In this document: piece by piece, positions 23,642 through 34,576 of the stretch
How the letters are laid out: each line of letters opens with the position of its first letter
How positions within the stretch are numbered: position 1 is the stretch's first letter
Source: JAKOQB01 sp036824465
GTDB taxonomy: Bacteria; Pseudomonadota; Gammaproteobacteria; Burkholderiales; Burkholderiaceae_F
Reading direction: 5' to 3'
NCBI GenBank assembly: GCA_036824465.1
Contig: DAITAC010000036.1
Coordinates: forward strand, 1 to 36,040
Length of the DNA: 36,040 nt
Notes under the pieces: model-generated
The model's input: the letters and a program-made list of their open reading frames with translations, nothing else
Database searches by the model: none
Told to the model about the DNA's origin: nothing
Program-made: the position numbers and the translations under genes

Positions 23642-23668
23642 AGAGCCGGGAATCCCCGGCTCTTTGAC
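23642..23668 (+). terminator. Rho-independent-like terminator after the CAP gene
   Basis: AGAGCCGGG (23642-23650), loop AATC, CCCGGCTCT (23655-23663), a perfect 9-bp stem followed by the T-rich TTGACTTTG. It lies between the stop of the CAP gene and the convergent acnA stop. The T-rich side is only on the plus strand, so it mainly serves the CAP gene. Confidence 0.75.
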
Positions 23669-23690
23669 TTTGTACATGCCGCGCGGCGCG

Positions 23691-26389
<2,699 letters not shown>

Positions 26390-26393
<4 letters not shown>

Positions 26394-26827
26394 TTTCTCT
26401 CCTTTGCGCGAATCTGTACGTCGTACAGCAGTCCTTTGTCATCCTGGCAGGTTCCGCCGCCCGTGCGGCCGGAGGCCATGCCCCTGAAATCGCAACGCAG
26501 CCCGGAGCCGTCCGTAGCTTGCAGCAATGCCTTGGCTTCGCCGCCGCTCGGATTGTCGACAGTGACGGTGCCACCGATCGCGGAACGGCGCCATCCCCAG
26601 CCACCGCTCACGTATCCCGTGGCCCGGTCGGGTGTCGAATACACCCAAGTGCCGGTGTAGGTTTTCCTGTCGATCGTCACGCTGACGTCGGCCTGCGACC
26701 CAAGTTCGACGGCTTCGCCGTAGTACAACGTGCCGCTGGTTCTCGGCATCAGCGTGAGCTGATAGGTGGAGGAGCAGCCGGCGATCAGCAGAGCGAGCGA
26801 GATCAGCGCGACCGTGCGGGCGTTCAT
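26390..26827 (-). CDS. Small lipoprotein of unknown function upstream of acnA
   Basis: A 145-residue protein with a signal peptide ending in the lipobox LLIAGC (Cys18), so an envelope lipoprotein. The mature part is beta-rich: TYQLTLMPRTSGTLYYGEAVELGSQADVSVTIDRKTYTGTWVY, then GGWGWRR and SGLRCDFRGMASGRTGGGTCQDDKGLLYDVQIR; two cysteines (in RCDFR and TCQDD) could form a disulfide. I do not recognise a characterised family. A strong AAGGAGG site precedes ATG 26827. Its stop overlaps the acnA GTG start, which ties an envelope protein to a cytoplasmic TCA enzyme; the link may be only transcriptional. Confidence 0.85.
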
Positions 26828-26957
26828 GGAGCCTCCTTCTGCAGCAGATGGGCCCGAGCGTTAAGCCGACGCAAGACCGGCTGCGACGGGCGAGGAATTG
26901 CGGCAGGGGAAGTACTTGGAAAGCGCATCAATCGAAAGGAGTCTGCAATAGCATCAC

Positions 26958-28409
26958 TCAGATCACCATCATGTCCACAAATTCGTTGACAGGTGTCACG
27001 GCCAGCTTCTTCGTGTCCAGGCTCAGGCGCAGGATGGCCGCGGCCTGCTTCGGCGGAAACACGCGCGCAAGATTGGCCCGGAACTTCTCAACCAGCCGCG
27101 GCGTTCCTTCGCTGCGGCGCCGCCGATGGCCGATAGGGTACTCGACCACGATTTCCTTCAGCATGCGGCCGTCGCGCAGTTCGACGGTCAGCGCATTGGC
27201 GATCGAACGCCTGCCCGGATCGTGGTAGTCGCGCGTGAATCTCGGATCTTCGACGCACTCGATTTTCGCGCGCAGCTTGTCGATGCGCGGGTCGGCGGCG
27301 ACTTCGTCCTCGTAATCGGCCGCCGTCAGTCGTCCGAAGATGGTCGGCACCGCAACCACGTATTGGATACAGTGGTCGCGGTCTGCCGGATTCGAGAGCG
27401 GTCCCTTCTTGTCGATGATGCGCAAGCACGCCTCCTGCGTGCGGACCCTGATCCGGCGGATGTCTGCATCGGTCTTGCCGAGCTTGCGTAGTTCGTCGTG
27501 GATCGCCAGCGCGGCCTCGACCGCCGTCTGCGCATGAAACTCGGCCGGAAACGCGATCTTGAACAGCACGTTCTCCATCACGTACGAACCGTACGGGCGC
27601 TGGAACTCGAACGGCCGGCCGTTGAACAGCACGTCGTAGAAGCCCCAGCGCTTCGCCGTCAGCGCCGTCGGATAGCCCATCTCCCCGGCCTTCGCCATCA
27701 GGACCAGCCGCACCGCGCGCGACGTGGCGTCACCTGCGGCCCAGCTCTTGCGCGAACCGGTGTTCGGCGCTTGGCGATAGGTACGCAGCGGGTGCCCATC
27801 GACCCAGGCCAGAGACAGCGCATTGATGATTTCGTCGCGCGTGAGGCCGAGCATCTCCGCGACCACCGCGGTTGAGGCGACCTTAACCAGAATCACGTGA
27901 TCGAGCCCGACCTGGTTGAAAGAATTCTCCAGTGCAAGGCAGCCCTGGATTTCGTGCGCCTTGATCATCGCGACCAGCACATCGTGCACCACCAGGGGCT
28001 TCTTGCCGGTGGCAACGGCGTTGCGTGACAACCAGTCGCTCGTCGCGAGAATGGCGCCCAGGTTGTCCGACGGGTGTCCCCATTCTGCGGCGAGCCAGGT
28101 GTCGTTGAAGTCGAGCCAGCGGATCATCGCGCCGATGCTGAACGCCGCAGTGACAGGATCGAGCTGGAACTGCGTGCCCGGCACCCTGGCGCCGTTGGGG
28201 ACGACGGTTCCGGGGACCACTGGCCCAAGCAGCTTGGTGCACGCCGGGTATCGCAACGCCTCGAATCCGCAGCCGAGCGTGTCCATCAGGCACAGGCGCG
28301 CGTCGTCGTACGCCGAGCGGCTTCTGATTCGGTAGCCGGTCACGTAGTCCGCGATATCGGCCAGTACCGAGTCAGGTTTCGGGCGGATGCTGGAGGAGGT
28401 CGAGCCCAC
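26958..28409 (-). CDS. prpD: 2-methylcitrate dehydratase PrpD (MmgE/PrpD family)
   Basis: A 483-residue protein, the same length as E. coli PrpD. It shows LADIADYVTGYRIRSRSAYDDARLCLMDTLGCG at the N-terminus, WLDFNDTWLAAEWGHPSDNLGAILA, YRQAPNTGSRKSWAAGDATSRAVRL, FPAEFHAQTAVEAAL and RDHCIQYVVAVP, all typical of PrpD. The enzyme dehydrates 2-methylcitrate in propionate breakdown and can act weakly as an aconitase. The start is a GTG at 28409 without a good ribosome binding site. No prpB, prpC or prpR is in the window; instead it lies between mdh and acnA, 25 bp after the lysozyme-inhibitor-like gene. Confidence 0.9.
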   Translation of the reverse strand: MGSTSSSIRPKPDSVLADIADYVTGYRIRSRSAYDDARLCLMDTLGCGFEALRYPACTKLLGPVVPGTVVPNGARVPGTQFQLDPVTAAFSIGAMIRWLDFNDTWLAAEWGHPSDNLGAILATSDWLSRNAVATGKKPLVVHDVLVAMIKAHEIQGCLALENSFNQVGLDHVILVKVASTAVVAEMLGLTRDEIINALSLAWVDGHPLRTYRQAPNTGSRKSWAAGDATSRAVRLVLMAKAGEMGYPTALTAKRWGFYDVLFNGRPFEFQRPYGSYVMENVLFKIAFPAEFHAQTAVEAALAIHDELRKLGKTDADIRRIRVRTQEACLRIIDKKGPLSNPADRDHCIQYVVAVPTIFGRLTAADYEDEVAADPRIDKLRAKIECVEDPRFTRDYHDPGRRSIANALTVELRDGRMLKEIVVEYPIGHRRRRSEGTPRLVEKFRANLARVFPPKQAAAILRLSLDTKKLAVTPVNEFVDMMVI

Positions 28410-28434
28410 GGGTCGGCCGATCCGCGCGGCGGAT

Positions 28435-28803
28435 CTACTTCTTTTTCAGTTCCGGCTTGACGAAGGTGCACTGCACGGGCTTGTCAATCACGCCGACGAA
28501 TTCGACGACTCCCTCATCGCCCTTTTCGTGCCACTTCACGTTGCCGTCCTTGCTCGCATAGGCCACGCCGGTGGCGGCGGGCACGCGATGCACCTCCGCG
28601 CGATTGCCGCCGTAGGTCACCCAGGCGATCTTCTTGCTGCGCCGGGGGTTGAAGTTCACCAGCAGCACTCGTCCGCTTTCGCATTTCCATTCGCGTGTGA
28701 TCGGCCGGTCTTTGCCGACGTGCGCGGGCGCCTGCGCGATCGCGGCCACGCTCGCCAGCGCAGCCGCAAGGCCGATTGCGAATACTGATCGTTGCGCGCC
28801 CAT
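28435..28803 (-). CDS. Periplasmic MliC/PliC-like lysozyme inhibitor
   Basis: From ATG 28803 the protein is 122 residues; the frame to 28878 shadows the end of mdh and is not used. A signal peptide (cleaved after AIAQA, about residue 25) is followed by a MliC-like domain: REWKCESGRVLLVNF, PAATGVAYASKD and VKWHEKGDEGVVEFVG. Cys41 and Cys112 could form the family disulfide. Two points are odd: there is no lipobox, so it is soluble and periplasmic (PliC-like), and the usual inhibitory Ser of the S-G-x-Y motif is Ala-Thr-Gly here, while the Lys of the second motif (Lys94) is kept. The ATG lies 8 bp after the mdh stop, suggesting a shared transcript. Confidence 0.75.
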   Translation of the reverse strand: MGAQRSVFAIGLAAALASVAAIAQAPAHVGKDRPITREWKCESGRVLLVNFNPRRSKKIAWVTYGGNRAEVHRVPAATGVAYASKDGNVKWHEKGDEGVVEFVGVIDKPVQCTFVKPELKKK

Positions 28804-28811
28804 CGACCGCA

Positions 28812-29801
28812 CTACCCGAGCAGATGCTTGACGCCGTCCTTCTCTTCGTTCAATTCTGCCAGCGTCTTGTTGATGCACTGCTGAGAGAACTCATCGATCG
28901 GCAGACCCTGGACGATTGTGTACTCGCCGTTGGCGCAGGTGACCGGGTAGCCGAACATCGTGTCGGCGGGTATTCCGTAGGAGCCGTCGGAGGCGATCCC
29001 CATGGTCACCCACTTGCCGCCGGTGCCGAGCACCCAGTCACGCACGTGGTCGATCGCAGCGTTGGCCGCGGAAGCGGCGGAGGACAGCCCGCGTGCCTCG
29101 ATGATCGCAGCGCCGCGCTTGCCGACCGTTGGCAGGAAGACGGTGCGGTTCCAGTTCTCATCGTTGATCATGTCCTTGACCGACTTGCCTTCAATGCTCG
29201 CGAAACGGTAGTCGGCATACATGGTCGGGGAGTGATTGCCCCACACGCACAGTTTCTCGATCGACGCCACGGGCTTTCCGGCTCTTGCCGCGATCTGCGA
29301 CAGCGCGCGGTTATGGTCCAGCCGCAGCATCGCGGTGAAGTTCTTCTTCGGCAGGCTCGGCGCCGATTTCATCGCGATGTACGCGTTGGTGTTGGCTGGG
29401 TTGCCGACCACCAGTACCTTGACTTTGCGGTTTGCAACAGCGTTCAGCGCCTTGCCTTGCGCGGTGAAGATCTGCGCATTGGCGGCGAGCAGGTCCTTGC
29501 GTTCCATGCCGGGGCCGCGCGGCCGCGCGCCGACCAGCAGTGCGACTTCGGCGTCCTTGAACGCCGTCATCGGATCGCTGTGGGCGCTCATGCCGGCCAG
29601 CAGCGGGAAGGCGCAGTCCTCGACTTCCATCATCACGCCCTTGAGCGCCTTCTGTACTTTCTCATCGGGAATCTCGAGCAGTTGAAGAGTGACCGGTTGA
29701 TCGGCCCCGAGCATCTGGCCCGAAGCAATACGGAACAGGATGGAATAACCGATCTGGCCAGCGGCACCGGTGACGGCGACGCGAACGGGGGCTTTGGTCA
29801 T
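28812..29801 (-). CDS. mdh: Malate dehydrogenase
   Basis: A 329-residue NAD-dependent malate dehydrogenase of the type found in Betaproteobacteria, oxidising malate to oxaloacetate. The N-terminal VTGAAGQIGYSILFRIASG holds the dinucleotide loop, then MMEVEDCAFPLL, the substrate-binding RPRGPGMERKDLL, VVGNPANTNAYI, MLRLDHNRALSQIA, and the catalytic His in VWGNHSPTMYAD. A GGAGAAG site precedes ATG 29801. It is divergent from the gntR-sdh-gltA operon, and the shared region carries a palindrome, so both directions may respond to the same regulator. Confidence 0.98.
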   Translation of the reverse strand: MTKAPVRVAVTGAAGQIGYSILFRIASGQMLGADQPVTLQLLEIPDEKVQKALKGVMMEVEDCAFPLLAGMSAHSDPMTAFKDAEVALLVGARPRGPGMERKDLLAANAQIFTAQGKALNAVANRKVKVLVVGNPANTNAYIAMKSAPSLPKKNFTAMLRLDHNRALSQIAARAGKPVASIEKLCVWGNHSPTMYADYRFASIEGKSVKDMINDENWNRTVFLPTVGKRGAAIIEARGLSSAASAANAAIDHVRDWVLGTGGKWVTMGIASDGSYGIPADTMFGYPVTCANGEYTIVQGLPIDEFSQQCINKTLAELNEEKDGVKHLLG

Positions 29802-30038
29802 GAAGCTTCTCCGGAGTGATCAACGATGAAGGTAAGTTGCGAGCGCGGGCGGGCGGTTGCGTGGGTCACGCGAGCGGTCGCGGCATACGACAGGTGCCGC
29901 TCGAACGAGACGCATCGCGCGCTGGCCAGTGTAATCCTGGCCCCATGGAGGAACATTTGATCCTGCGCATTCCGGCCTCAGCCGCACCGCGATTTCTCGC
30001 CGCCGATGAAGAGACATCAGCGATTTGCAAAGTATAGT

Positions 30039-30050
30039 TCTTATATAAGA
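30039..30050. promoter_or_regulatory. Palindromic operator between mdh and gntR-sdh-gltA
   Basis: TCTTATATAAGA is a perfect 12-bp inverted repeat. It sits in an AT-rich island in otherwise GC-rich DNA and overlaps -10-like hexamers: TATAAG on the plus strand within the repeat, and TATACT (30036-30031) on the minus strand. It is 45 bp upstream of the GntR regulator start. The natural reading is that the adjacent GntR protein binds here and controls its own operon and mdh. The site size fits a dimeric winged-helix protein. The binding itself is inferred. Confidence 0.6.
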
Positions 30051-30094
30051 CATAAGATCGCGCTCTCCGTCATGAAACGTGCTCAAATCGCGGG

Positions 30095-30862
30095 ATGACA
30101 GATACCGTCGATTCACCGCCAGAAGCCAGTGCGCAGCGGGGACGCGGCGCCGTTTTTGCGCCGCTTTACCAGCAGATCAAGCAGCTGCTGGTCGCGAGCC
30201 TGGAAAGAGGCGAATGGAAGCCCGGCGAACTGATCCCCAGCGAGTTCGAACTGGCGGCGCGCTTCCAGGTCAGCCAGGGCACGGTGCGAAAGGCGGTGGA
30301 TGAACTTGCCGCAGCGAATCTCCTGGTCCGGCGGCAGGGGAAGGGCACATTCGTCGCGACCCATCATGAGCCGCGCGCGCAGTTTCGATTCCTGCGTCTG
30401 GTGCCGGATGAGGGCGATCCAACGCCAGCAGAAAGCCGCTTTCTCGATTGTCGTCGATTGCGCGCGCCGGCGGAGATTGCGCGCAACCTCGGACTCAAAA
30501 CCGGTGATCCGCTGGTGTATGTGCGGCGCCTGTTGTCATTTGCGGGCCAGCCGATCGTGCTTGACGACATCTGGTTACCGGGCGCGTTGTTCAAGGGTCT
30601 GACGGCCGATCGGTTGTCGGAATACCGCGGGCCGTTGTACGGTTTGTTCGAAACGGAATTCGATACGCGGATGATTCGCGCCCAGGAGCAGATTCGCGCG
30701 GTTGCCGCCGACGCCACGGTGGCACGTATTCTGCAGGTGCCGAAAGACTCGCCGCTGCTGCTGGTCGACCGGGTCTCGTTCACTTATGGTGACAAGCCGG
30801 TCGAAGTGCGGCGTGGCCTGTGTGTCACGAAGCAGCATCACTACCGCAATGCGCTGTACTGA
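30095..30862 (+). CDS. GntR family regulator with UTRA domain (HutC subfamily)
   Basis: A 255-residue regulator. Residues about 20-90 are the winged-helix GntR domain (PLYQQIKQLLVASLERGEWKPGELIPSEFELAARFQVSQGTVRKAVDELAAANLLVRRQGKGTFV). The rest is a UTRA ligand domain, with LVYVRRLLSFAGQPIVLDDIWLP and the final PVEVRRGLCVTKQHHYRNALY. Such regulators bind a metabolite in the UTRA part. Located just before sdhC and divergent from mdh, it most likely controls TCA-cycle genes. The ATG overlaps the stop of an 8-codon frame (30072-30098, product MKRAQIAG), and no own ribosome binding site is evident, so translation may be coupled to that leader. Confidence 0.93.
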   Translation: MTDTVDSPPEASAQRGRGAVFAPLYQQIKQLLVASLERGEWKPGELIPSEFELAARFQVSQGTVRKAVDELAAANLLVRRQGKGTFVATHHEPRAQFRFLRLVPDEGDPTPAESRFLDCRRLRAPAEIARNLGLKTGDPLVYVRRLLSFAGQPIVLDDIWLPGALFKGLTADRLSEYRGPLYGLFETEFDTRMIRAQEQIRAVAADATVARILQVPKDSPLLLVDRVSFTYGDKPVEVRRGLCVTKQHHYRNALY

Positions 30863-30963
30863 CGTAGCGCCGACGCGATTTGTTCCGATGCGGCAACTTC
30901 GGCCAGAATAGCGAACTGTTCCCGGCAACCGATCGGCGCCATGCCAAATCAACGACACGAACG

Positions 30964-31377
30964 ATGAGCTCCCCCCTGGCATCAACCAAGCGTCCCGAGT
31001 TCCGCAACATCCACGTGACGCAGATCATCCGCTACCGGTTGCCGGTGGGAGGCTTCGCGTCGTTCCTGCATCGGGCGAGCGGTGCGCTGATGTTTCTCGC
31101 GCTGCCGCTGCTGCTGTGGTTGTTGGACCTGAGCTTGACCTCGGAGTCGAGCTATGCGCGCTTGTCTGCGTTCTTCTCGAACTGGTTCGCCAAGCTGATC
31201 CTGCTCGGCCTGACCTGGGCGTTGCTGCACCACCTCGCGGCCGGCGTGCGACATCTGCTGCTCGACCTGCATATCGGCATTGAGAAGCACGCCGCGGAAC
31301 GCAGCGCGTGGGCGGTCTATCTGATCAGCCTGCCACTGACGCTGTTGGCGGCGCTCAAGCTGTTTGGAGTGTTCTAG
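30964..31377 (+). CDS. sdhC: Succinate dehydrogenase cytochrome b556 subunit
   Basis: From ATG 30964 the protein is 137 residues; the frame to 30880 is a shadow. It has an N-terminal helix-leading segment (RPEFRNIHVTQIIRYRLP) and three membrane helices. SFLHRASGALMFLALPLLLWLL matches the quinone-site helix, and HHLAAGVRHLLLDLH aligns with the E. coli segment around the haem-ligand His84, here His90. It anchors the succinate dehydrogenase complex and passes electrons to ubiquinone. First of the sdhC-D-A-B-E genes; 101 bp after the GntR gene, with no strong ribosome binding site visible. Confidence 0.95.
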   Translation: MSSPLASTKRPEFRNIHVTQIIRYRLPVGGFASFLHRASGALMFLALPLLLWLLDLSLTSESSYARLSAFFSNWFAKLILLGLTWALLHHLAAGVRHLLLDLHIGIEKHAAERSAWAVYLISLPLTLLAALKLFGVF

Positions 31378-31740
31378 ATGGCAGCGAACATCGGTTCCAA
31401 GCGCCTGGTCGTCGGCGCGCACTACGGACTGCGCGACTGGCTGGCGCAGCGACTGACCGCCGTGCTGATGGCGATCTATGCGCTCGTGTTCGGCATCTAC
31501 GCGGTGTTCGTCCTGCCGCCGGGGTACGACGCGTGGGCCGGCATGTTCGCGTCGCTGTGGATGAAGGTCGCCACCCTGGTCGTGCTACTTGCGCTGATCT
31601 ACCACGCGTGGGTCGGCATGCGCGAGATTTTCATGGACTATCTGAAACCGACCTGGGTGCGGCTGGTCGCATACGTAGTCACATTGGTTTGGCTCACCGT
31701 CTGCGCAGTGTGGGCGGTGCAGATCCTGTGGAGAGTCTGA
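31378..31740 (+). CDS. sdhD: Succinate dehydrogenase membrane anchor subunit
   Basis: A 120-residue three-helix protein starting directly after the sdhC stop. The motif LIYHAWVGMREIFMDYLKP aligns with the E. coli SdhD haem and quinone segment: His76 corresponds to His71 and Asp87-Tyr88 to Asp82-Tyr83. The N-terminal YGLRDWLAQRLTAVLMAIYAL is typical. Together with SdhC it binds haem b and ubiquinone. Confidence 0.95.
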   Translation: MAANIGSKRLVVGAHYGLRDWLAQRLTAVLMAIYALVFGIYAVFVLPPGYDAWAGMFASLWMKVATLVVLLALIYHAWVGMREIFMDYLKPTWVRLVAYVVTLVWLTVCAVWAVQILWRV

Positions 31741-31741
31741 G

Positions 31742-33508
31742 ATGGCGATCGCACGACGTCGCTTTGATGCGGTGATCGTCGGCGCCGGCGGCGCCGGTAT
31801 GCGCTGCTCGCTGCAGCTGGCGCAGGCGGGACTGAATGTCGCCGTGCTGTCGAAGGTGTTCCCGACGCGCTCGCACACGGTCGCGGCGCAGGGCGGCATC
31901 GGTGCGTCGCTCGGCAACATGACCGAGGACCAGTGGCTGTGGCACATGTTCGACACGGTCAAGGGCTCGGATTACCTCGGCGACCAGGACGCGATCGAAT
32001 TCATGTGCCGCGAGGCACCCAAGGTCGTGTATGAGCTGGAGCACTTCGGCATGCCGTTCGACCGCAACCCGGACGGCACGATCTACCAGCGCCCGTTCGG
32101 CGGCCACTCAGCCAACTTCGGCGAGAAACCGGTGCCGCGCGCGTGCGCTGCCGCCGACCGCACAGGACACGCGTTGCTGCATACGCTGTATCAGCAAAAC
32201 GTCAAGTCACGCACGCACTTCTTCGTCGAGTGGATGGCGCTTGACCTGATCATGGACGCCGACGGCGATTGCGTCGGCGTGATCGCGCTCGAGATGGAAA
32301 CGGGCGAGCCGATGATCTTCGAAGGCAAGGTCACCGTGCTGGCCACGGGCGGGGCCGGGCGAATCTTTGCGGCGTCGACCAATGCCTTCATCAATACGGG
32401 GGACGGGCTCGGCCTGGCGGCGCGCGCCGGTGTTCCATTGCAGGACCTTGAATTCTGGCAGTTTCACCCGACCGGGGTTGCCGGTGCCGGCGTGCTGATC
32501 ACCGAGGGCGTGCGCGGAGAGGGCGGCATCCTGCTGAACTGCAACGGCGAGCGCTTCATGGAACGTTACGCGCCGACGCTGAAGGACCTGGCGCCGCGCG
32601 ATTTCGTGTCGCGTTCAATGGATCAGGAAATCAAGGAAGGGCGCGGCTGCGGCCCGCACAAGGACTACGTGCTGCTGAAGCTCGACCACCTGGGTGCCGA
32701 CACGATCATCAAGCGGCTGCCTTCGATTCGCGAAATCGCAATCAAGTTTGCCAACGTCGATCCGATCAAGGAGCCGATCCCGGTCGTGCCTACAATCCAT
32801 TACCAGATGGGCGGAGTTCCGGCCAACTATCACGGTGAGGTGGTGGCACCAAAGGATGGCAATCCGAACGCAGTTGTCCGCGGCCTGTATGCGATCGGCG
32901 AGTGTTCATGCGTCAGCGTGCACGGTGCCAACCGGCTGGGCACCAATTCGCTTCTGGATCTCGTCGTATTCGGGCGCGCAGCAGGCAACCACATCGTTGA
33001 GTCTCTGAAGAAGGAGCCACGCGAGAACAAGTCACTGCCAGATGGAGCGGGCGATACGACGCTGGCGCGATTGGCGGCCCTTGACGCTCGGGAGGGCGGC
33101 GAGCGCACGCAGGACGTGGCCAACGACATCCGCCGCCACATGCAGTCGCACTGCGGCGTCTTTCGTACCGGCAAGCTGCTCGACGAGGGAGTTGAGAAGA
33201 TCAAGGAGCAGGCCGACCGCTCGAGGCACGTGTCGATCTCGGACAAGTCCAAGGTGTTCAACACTGCACGCATCGAGGCACTGGAACTCGACAACCTGGT
33301 CCAGACCGCGATGGCAACGATCGTGTCCGCGGCTGCGCGCACCGAAAGCCGCGGTGCGCATGCGCGCGATGACTATCCGGAACGGGACGACGCCAACTGG
33401 ATCAAGCATACGTTGTGGTACGCGCAGGGTAATCGCCTTGCCTACAAGCCGGTCAACATGAAACCGCTGACCGTCGACACCTTTCCCCCGAAGAAGCGCA
33501 CGTTCTGA
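31742..33508 (+). CDS. sdhA: Succinate dehydrogenase flavoprotein subunit
   Basis: A 588-residue flavoprotein that oxidises succinate to fumarate. The N-terminal FAD fold has VIVGAGGAGMRCSLQLAQAG; His45 in RSHTVAAQGGIGAS is the residue that binds FAD covalently. Further motifs are FWQFHPTGVAGAGVLITEG with the substrate-site His, IHYQMGGVP, and VHGANRLGTNSLLDLVVFGRAAG. Length and order match the family. It starts 1 bp after sdhD stops. Flavinylation would be helped by SdhE, encoded two genes on. Confidence 0.98.
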   Translation: MAIARRRFDAVIVGAGGAGMRCSLQLAQAGLNVAVLSKVFPTRSHTVAAQGGIGASLGNMTEDQWLWHMFDTVKGSDYLGDQDAIEFMCREAPKVVYELEHFGMPFDRNPDGTIYQRPFGGHSANFGEKPVPRACAAADRTGHALLHTLYQQNVKSRTHFFVEWMALDLIMDADGDCVGVIALEMETGEPMIFEGKVTVLATGGAGRIFAASTNAFINTGDGLGLAARAGVPLQDLEFWQFHPTGVAGAGVLITEGVRGEGGILLNCNGERFMERYAPTLKDLAPRDFVSRSMDQEIKEGRGCGPHKDYVLLKLDHLGADTIIKRLPSIREIAIKFANVDPIKEPIPVVPTIHYQMGGVPANYHGEVVAPKDGNPNAVVRGLYAIGECSCVSVHGANRLGTNSLLDLVVFGRAAGNHIVESLKKEPRENKSLPDGAGDTTLARLAALDAREGGERTQDVANDIRRHMQSHCGVFRTGKLLDEGVEKIKEQADRSRHVSISDKSKVFNTARIEALELDNLVQTAMATIVSAAARTESRGAHARDDYPERDDANWIKHTLWYAQGNRLAYKPVNMKPLTVDTFPPKKRTF

Positions 33509-33517
33509 GAGAAGGCC

Positions 33518-34276
33518 ATGACTGCCACCACCGGAGCCGAAAACACCGCTGTCCGCGACGCTGCCGGCGCACGAGTCGTGAAGTTCGAGATCTATCGCTT
33601 CGACCCGGATCGCGACGTCAAGCCCTACATGCAGAAGATCGAGGTCAAGCTGCAACCGACCGACAAGATGCTGCTGGATGCACTGATGCGGCTGAAGGCC
33701 GAATTCGACGACAGCGTCGCGTTCCGCCGCTCGTGCCGCGAGGGCGTGTGCGGGTCGGACGCGATGAACGTCAACGGCAAGAACCGGCTGGCGTGCATCA
33801 CCAACATGAACGAGCTGAAGGAGCCGATCGTGCTGAAGCCTCTGCCGGGGCTGCCCGTGATCCGTGACCTGATCGTTGATATGACGCAGTTCTTCAAGCA
33901 GTACCACTCGATCAAGCCGTTCCTGATCAACGACACTCCGCCGCCGGAAAGGGAGCGCCTGCAGTCGCCCGAGGAACGCGAGGAGCTCAATGGCCTGTAC
34001 GAATGCATCCTGTGCGCCTGCTGCTCGACCGCATGCCCCAGCTTCTGGTGGAACCCGGACAAGTTTGTTGGGCCTGCAGGGCTGTTGCAGGCCTACCGCT
34101 TCATTGCCGACAGCCGCGACCAGGCCACCAGCGAGCGGCTGGATGACCTGATGGACCCGTATCGCCTCTTCCGCTGCCACACGATCATGAACTGCGTCGA
34201 CGTGTGTCCCAAGGGGCTGAATCCGACACATGCGATCGGCAAGATCAAGGAACTGATGGTGCGCCGGGCGGTATGA
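33518..34276 (+). CDS. sdhB: Succinate dehydrogenase iron-sulfur subunit
   Basis: A 252-residue protein carrying three clusters. The [2Fe-2S] ligands are Cys73, Cys78, Asp81 and Cys93 (SCREGVCGSD ... LAC), with the Asp replacing Cys as in E. coli SdhB. The [4Fe-4S] ligands are Cys163, Cys166, Cys169 and Cys230, and the [3Fe-4S] ligands Cys173, Cys220 and Cys226. The N-terminus is about 14 residues longer than in E. coli. It links the flavoprotein to the membrane subunits. An AGAAGG site precedes the ATG 9 bp after sdhA. Its stop overlaps the sdhE start. Confidence 0.98.
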   Translation: MTATTGAENTAVRDAAGARVVKFEIYRFDPDRDVKPYMQKIEVKLQPTDKMLLDALMRLKAEFDDSVAFRRSCREGVCGSDAMNVNGKNRLACITNMNELKEPIVLKPLPGLPVIRDLIVDMTQFFKQYHSIKPFLINDTPPPERERLQSPEEREELNGLYECILCACCSTACPSFWWNPDKFVGPAGLLQAYRFIADSRDQATSERLDDLMDPYRLFRCHTIMNCVDVCPKGLNPTHAIGKIKELMVRRAV

Positions 34277-34542
34277 CGGCCGATCCGGCGGTCTCTGATG
34301 CGGACCGCCGCCGGCTGCGCTGGCGGGCCCGCCGCGGCCTGCTGGAGAACGACCTGCTGCTCGGGCGCTTTCTGGACCGCTACGGGGCGGGGCTTCAGGT
34401 CGCCGATGTGGCGGCTTTGAAACAGTTGCTAGAGCTCCCGGACAACGATCTTCTCGATCTGCTGCTTTCGCGCAAAGAACCGGCGCCAGAGCTCGATACC
34501 ATCCCTCTTCGCGAGCTACTCGCCCGCATTCGATCCGCTTAA
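34273..34542 (+). CDS. sdhE: FAD assembly factor SdhE (succinate dehydrogenase flavinylation)
   Basis: From ATG 34273, sharing ATGA with the sdhB stop, the protein is 89 residues, the size of SdhE (YgfY/CptB family). The key RGxxE motif is present as Arg21-Gly22-Leu-Leu-Glu25 in RARRGLLENDLLLGRFL, and LLELPDNDLLDLLLSRKEP is the typical second half. SdhE helps attach FAD to SdhA. The frame back to 34204 lies in sdhB and is not used. Its place in the sdh operon fits its role. Confidence 0.95.
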   Translation: MTADPAVSDADRRRLRWRARRGLLENDLLLGRFLDRYGAGLQVADVAALKQLLELPDNDLLDLLLSRKEPAPELDTIPLRELLARIRSA

Positions 34543-34576
34543 CCCAATCGGGCGCCAAGCCCGGAGGAAAACAAAG

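Noticed and set aside
33032..34558. 508-residue minus-strand frame opposite sdhA, sdhB and sdhE
   Set aside because: It is antisense to genes with complete catalytic motifs; long antisense frames are expected in high-GC DNA, and the sequence has no recognisable domain.
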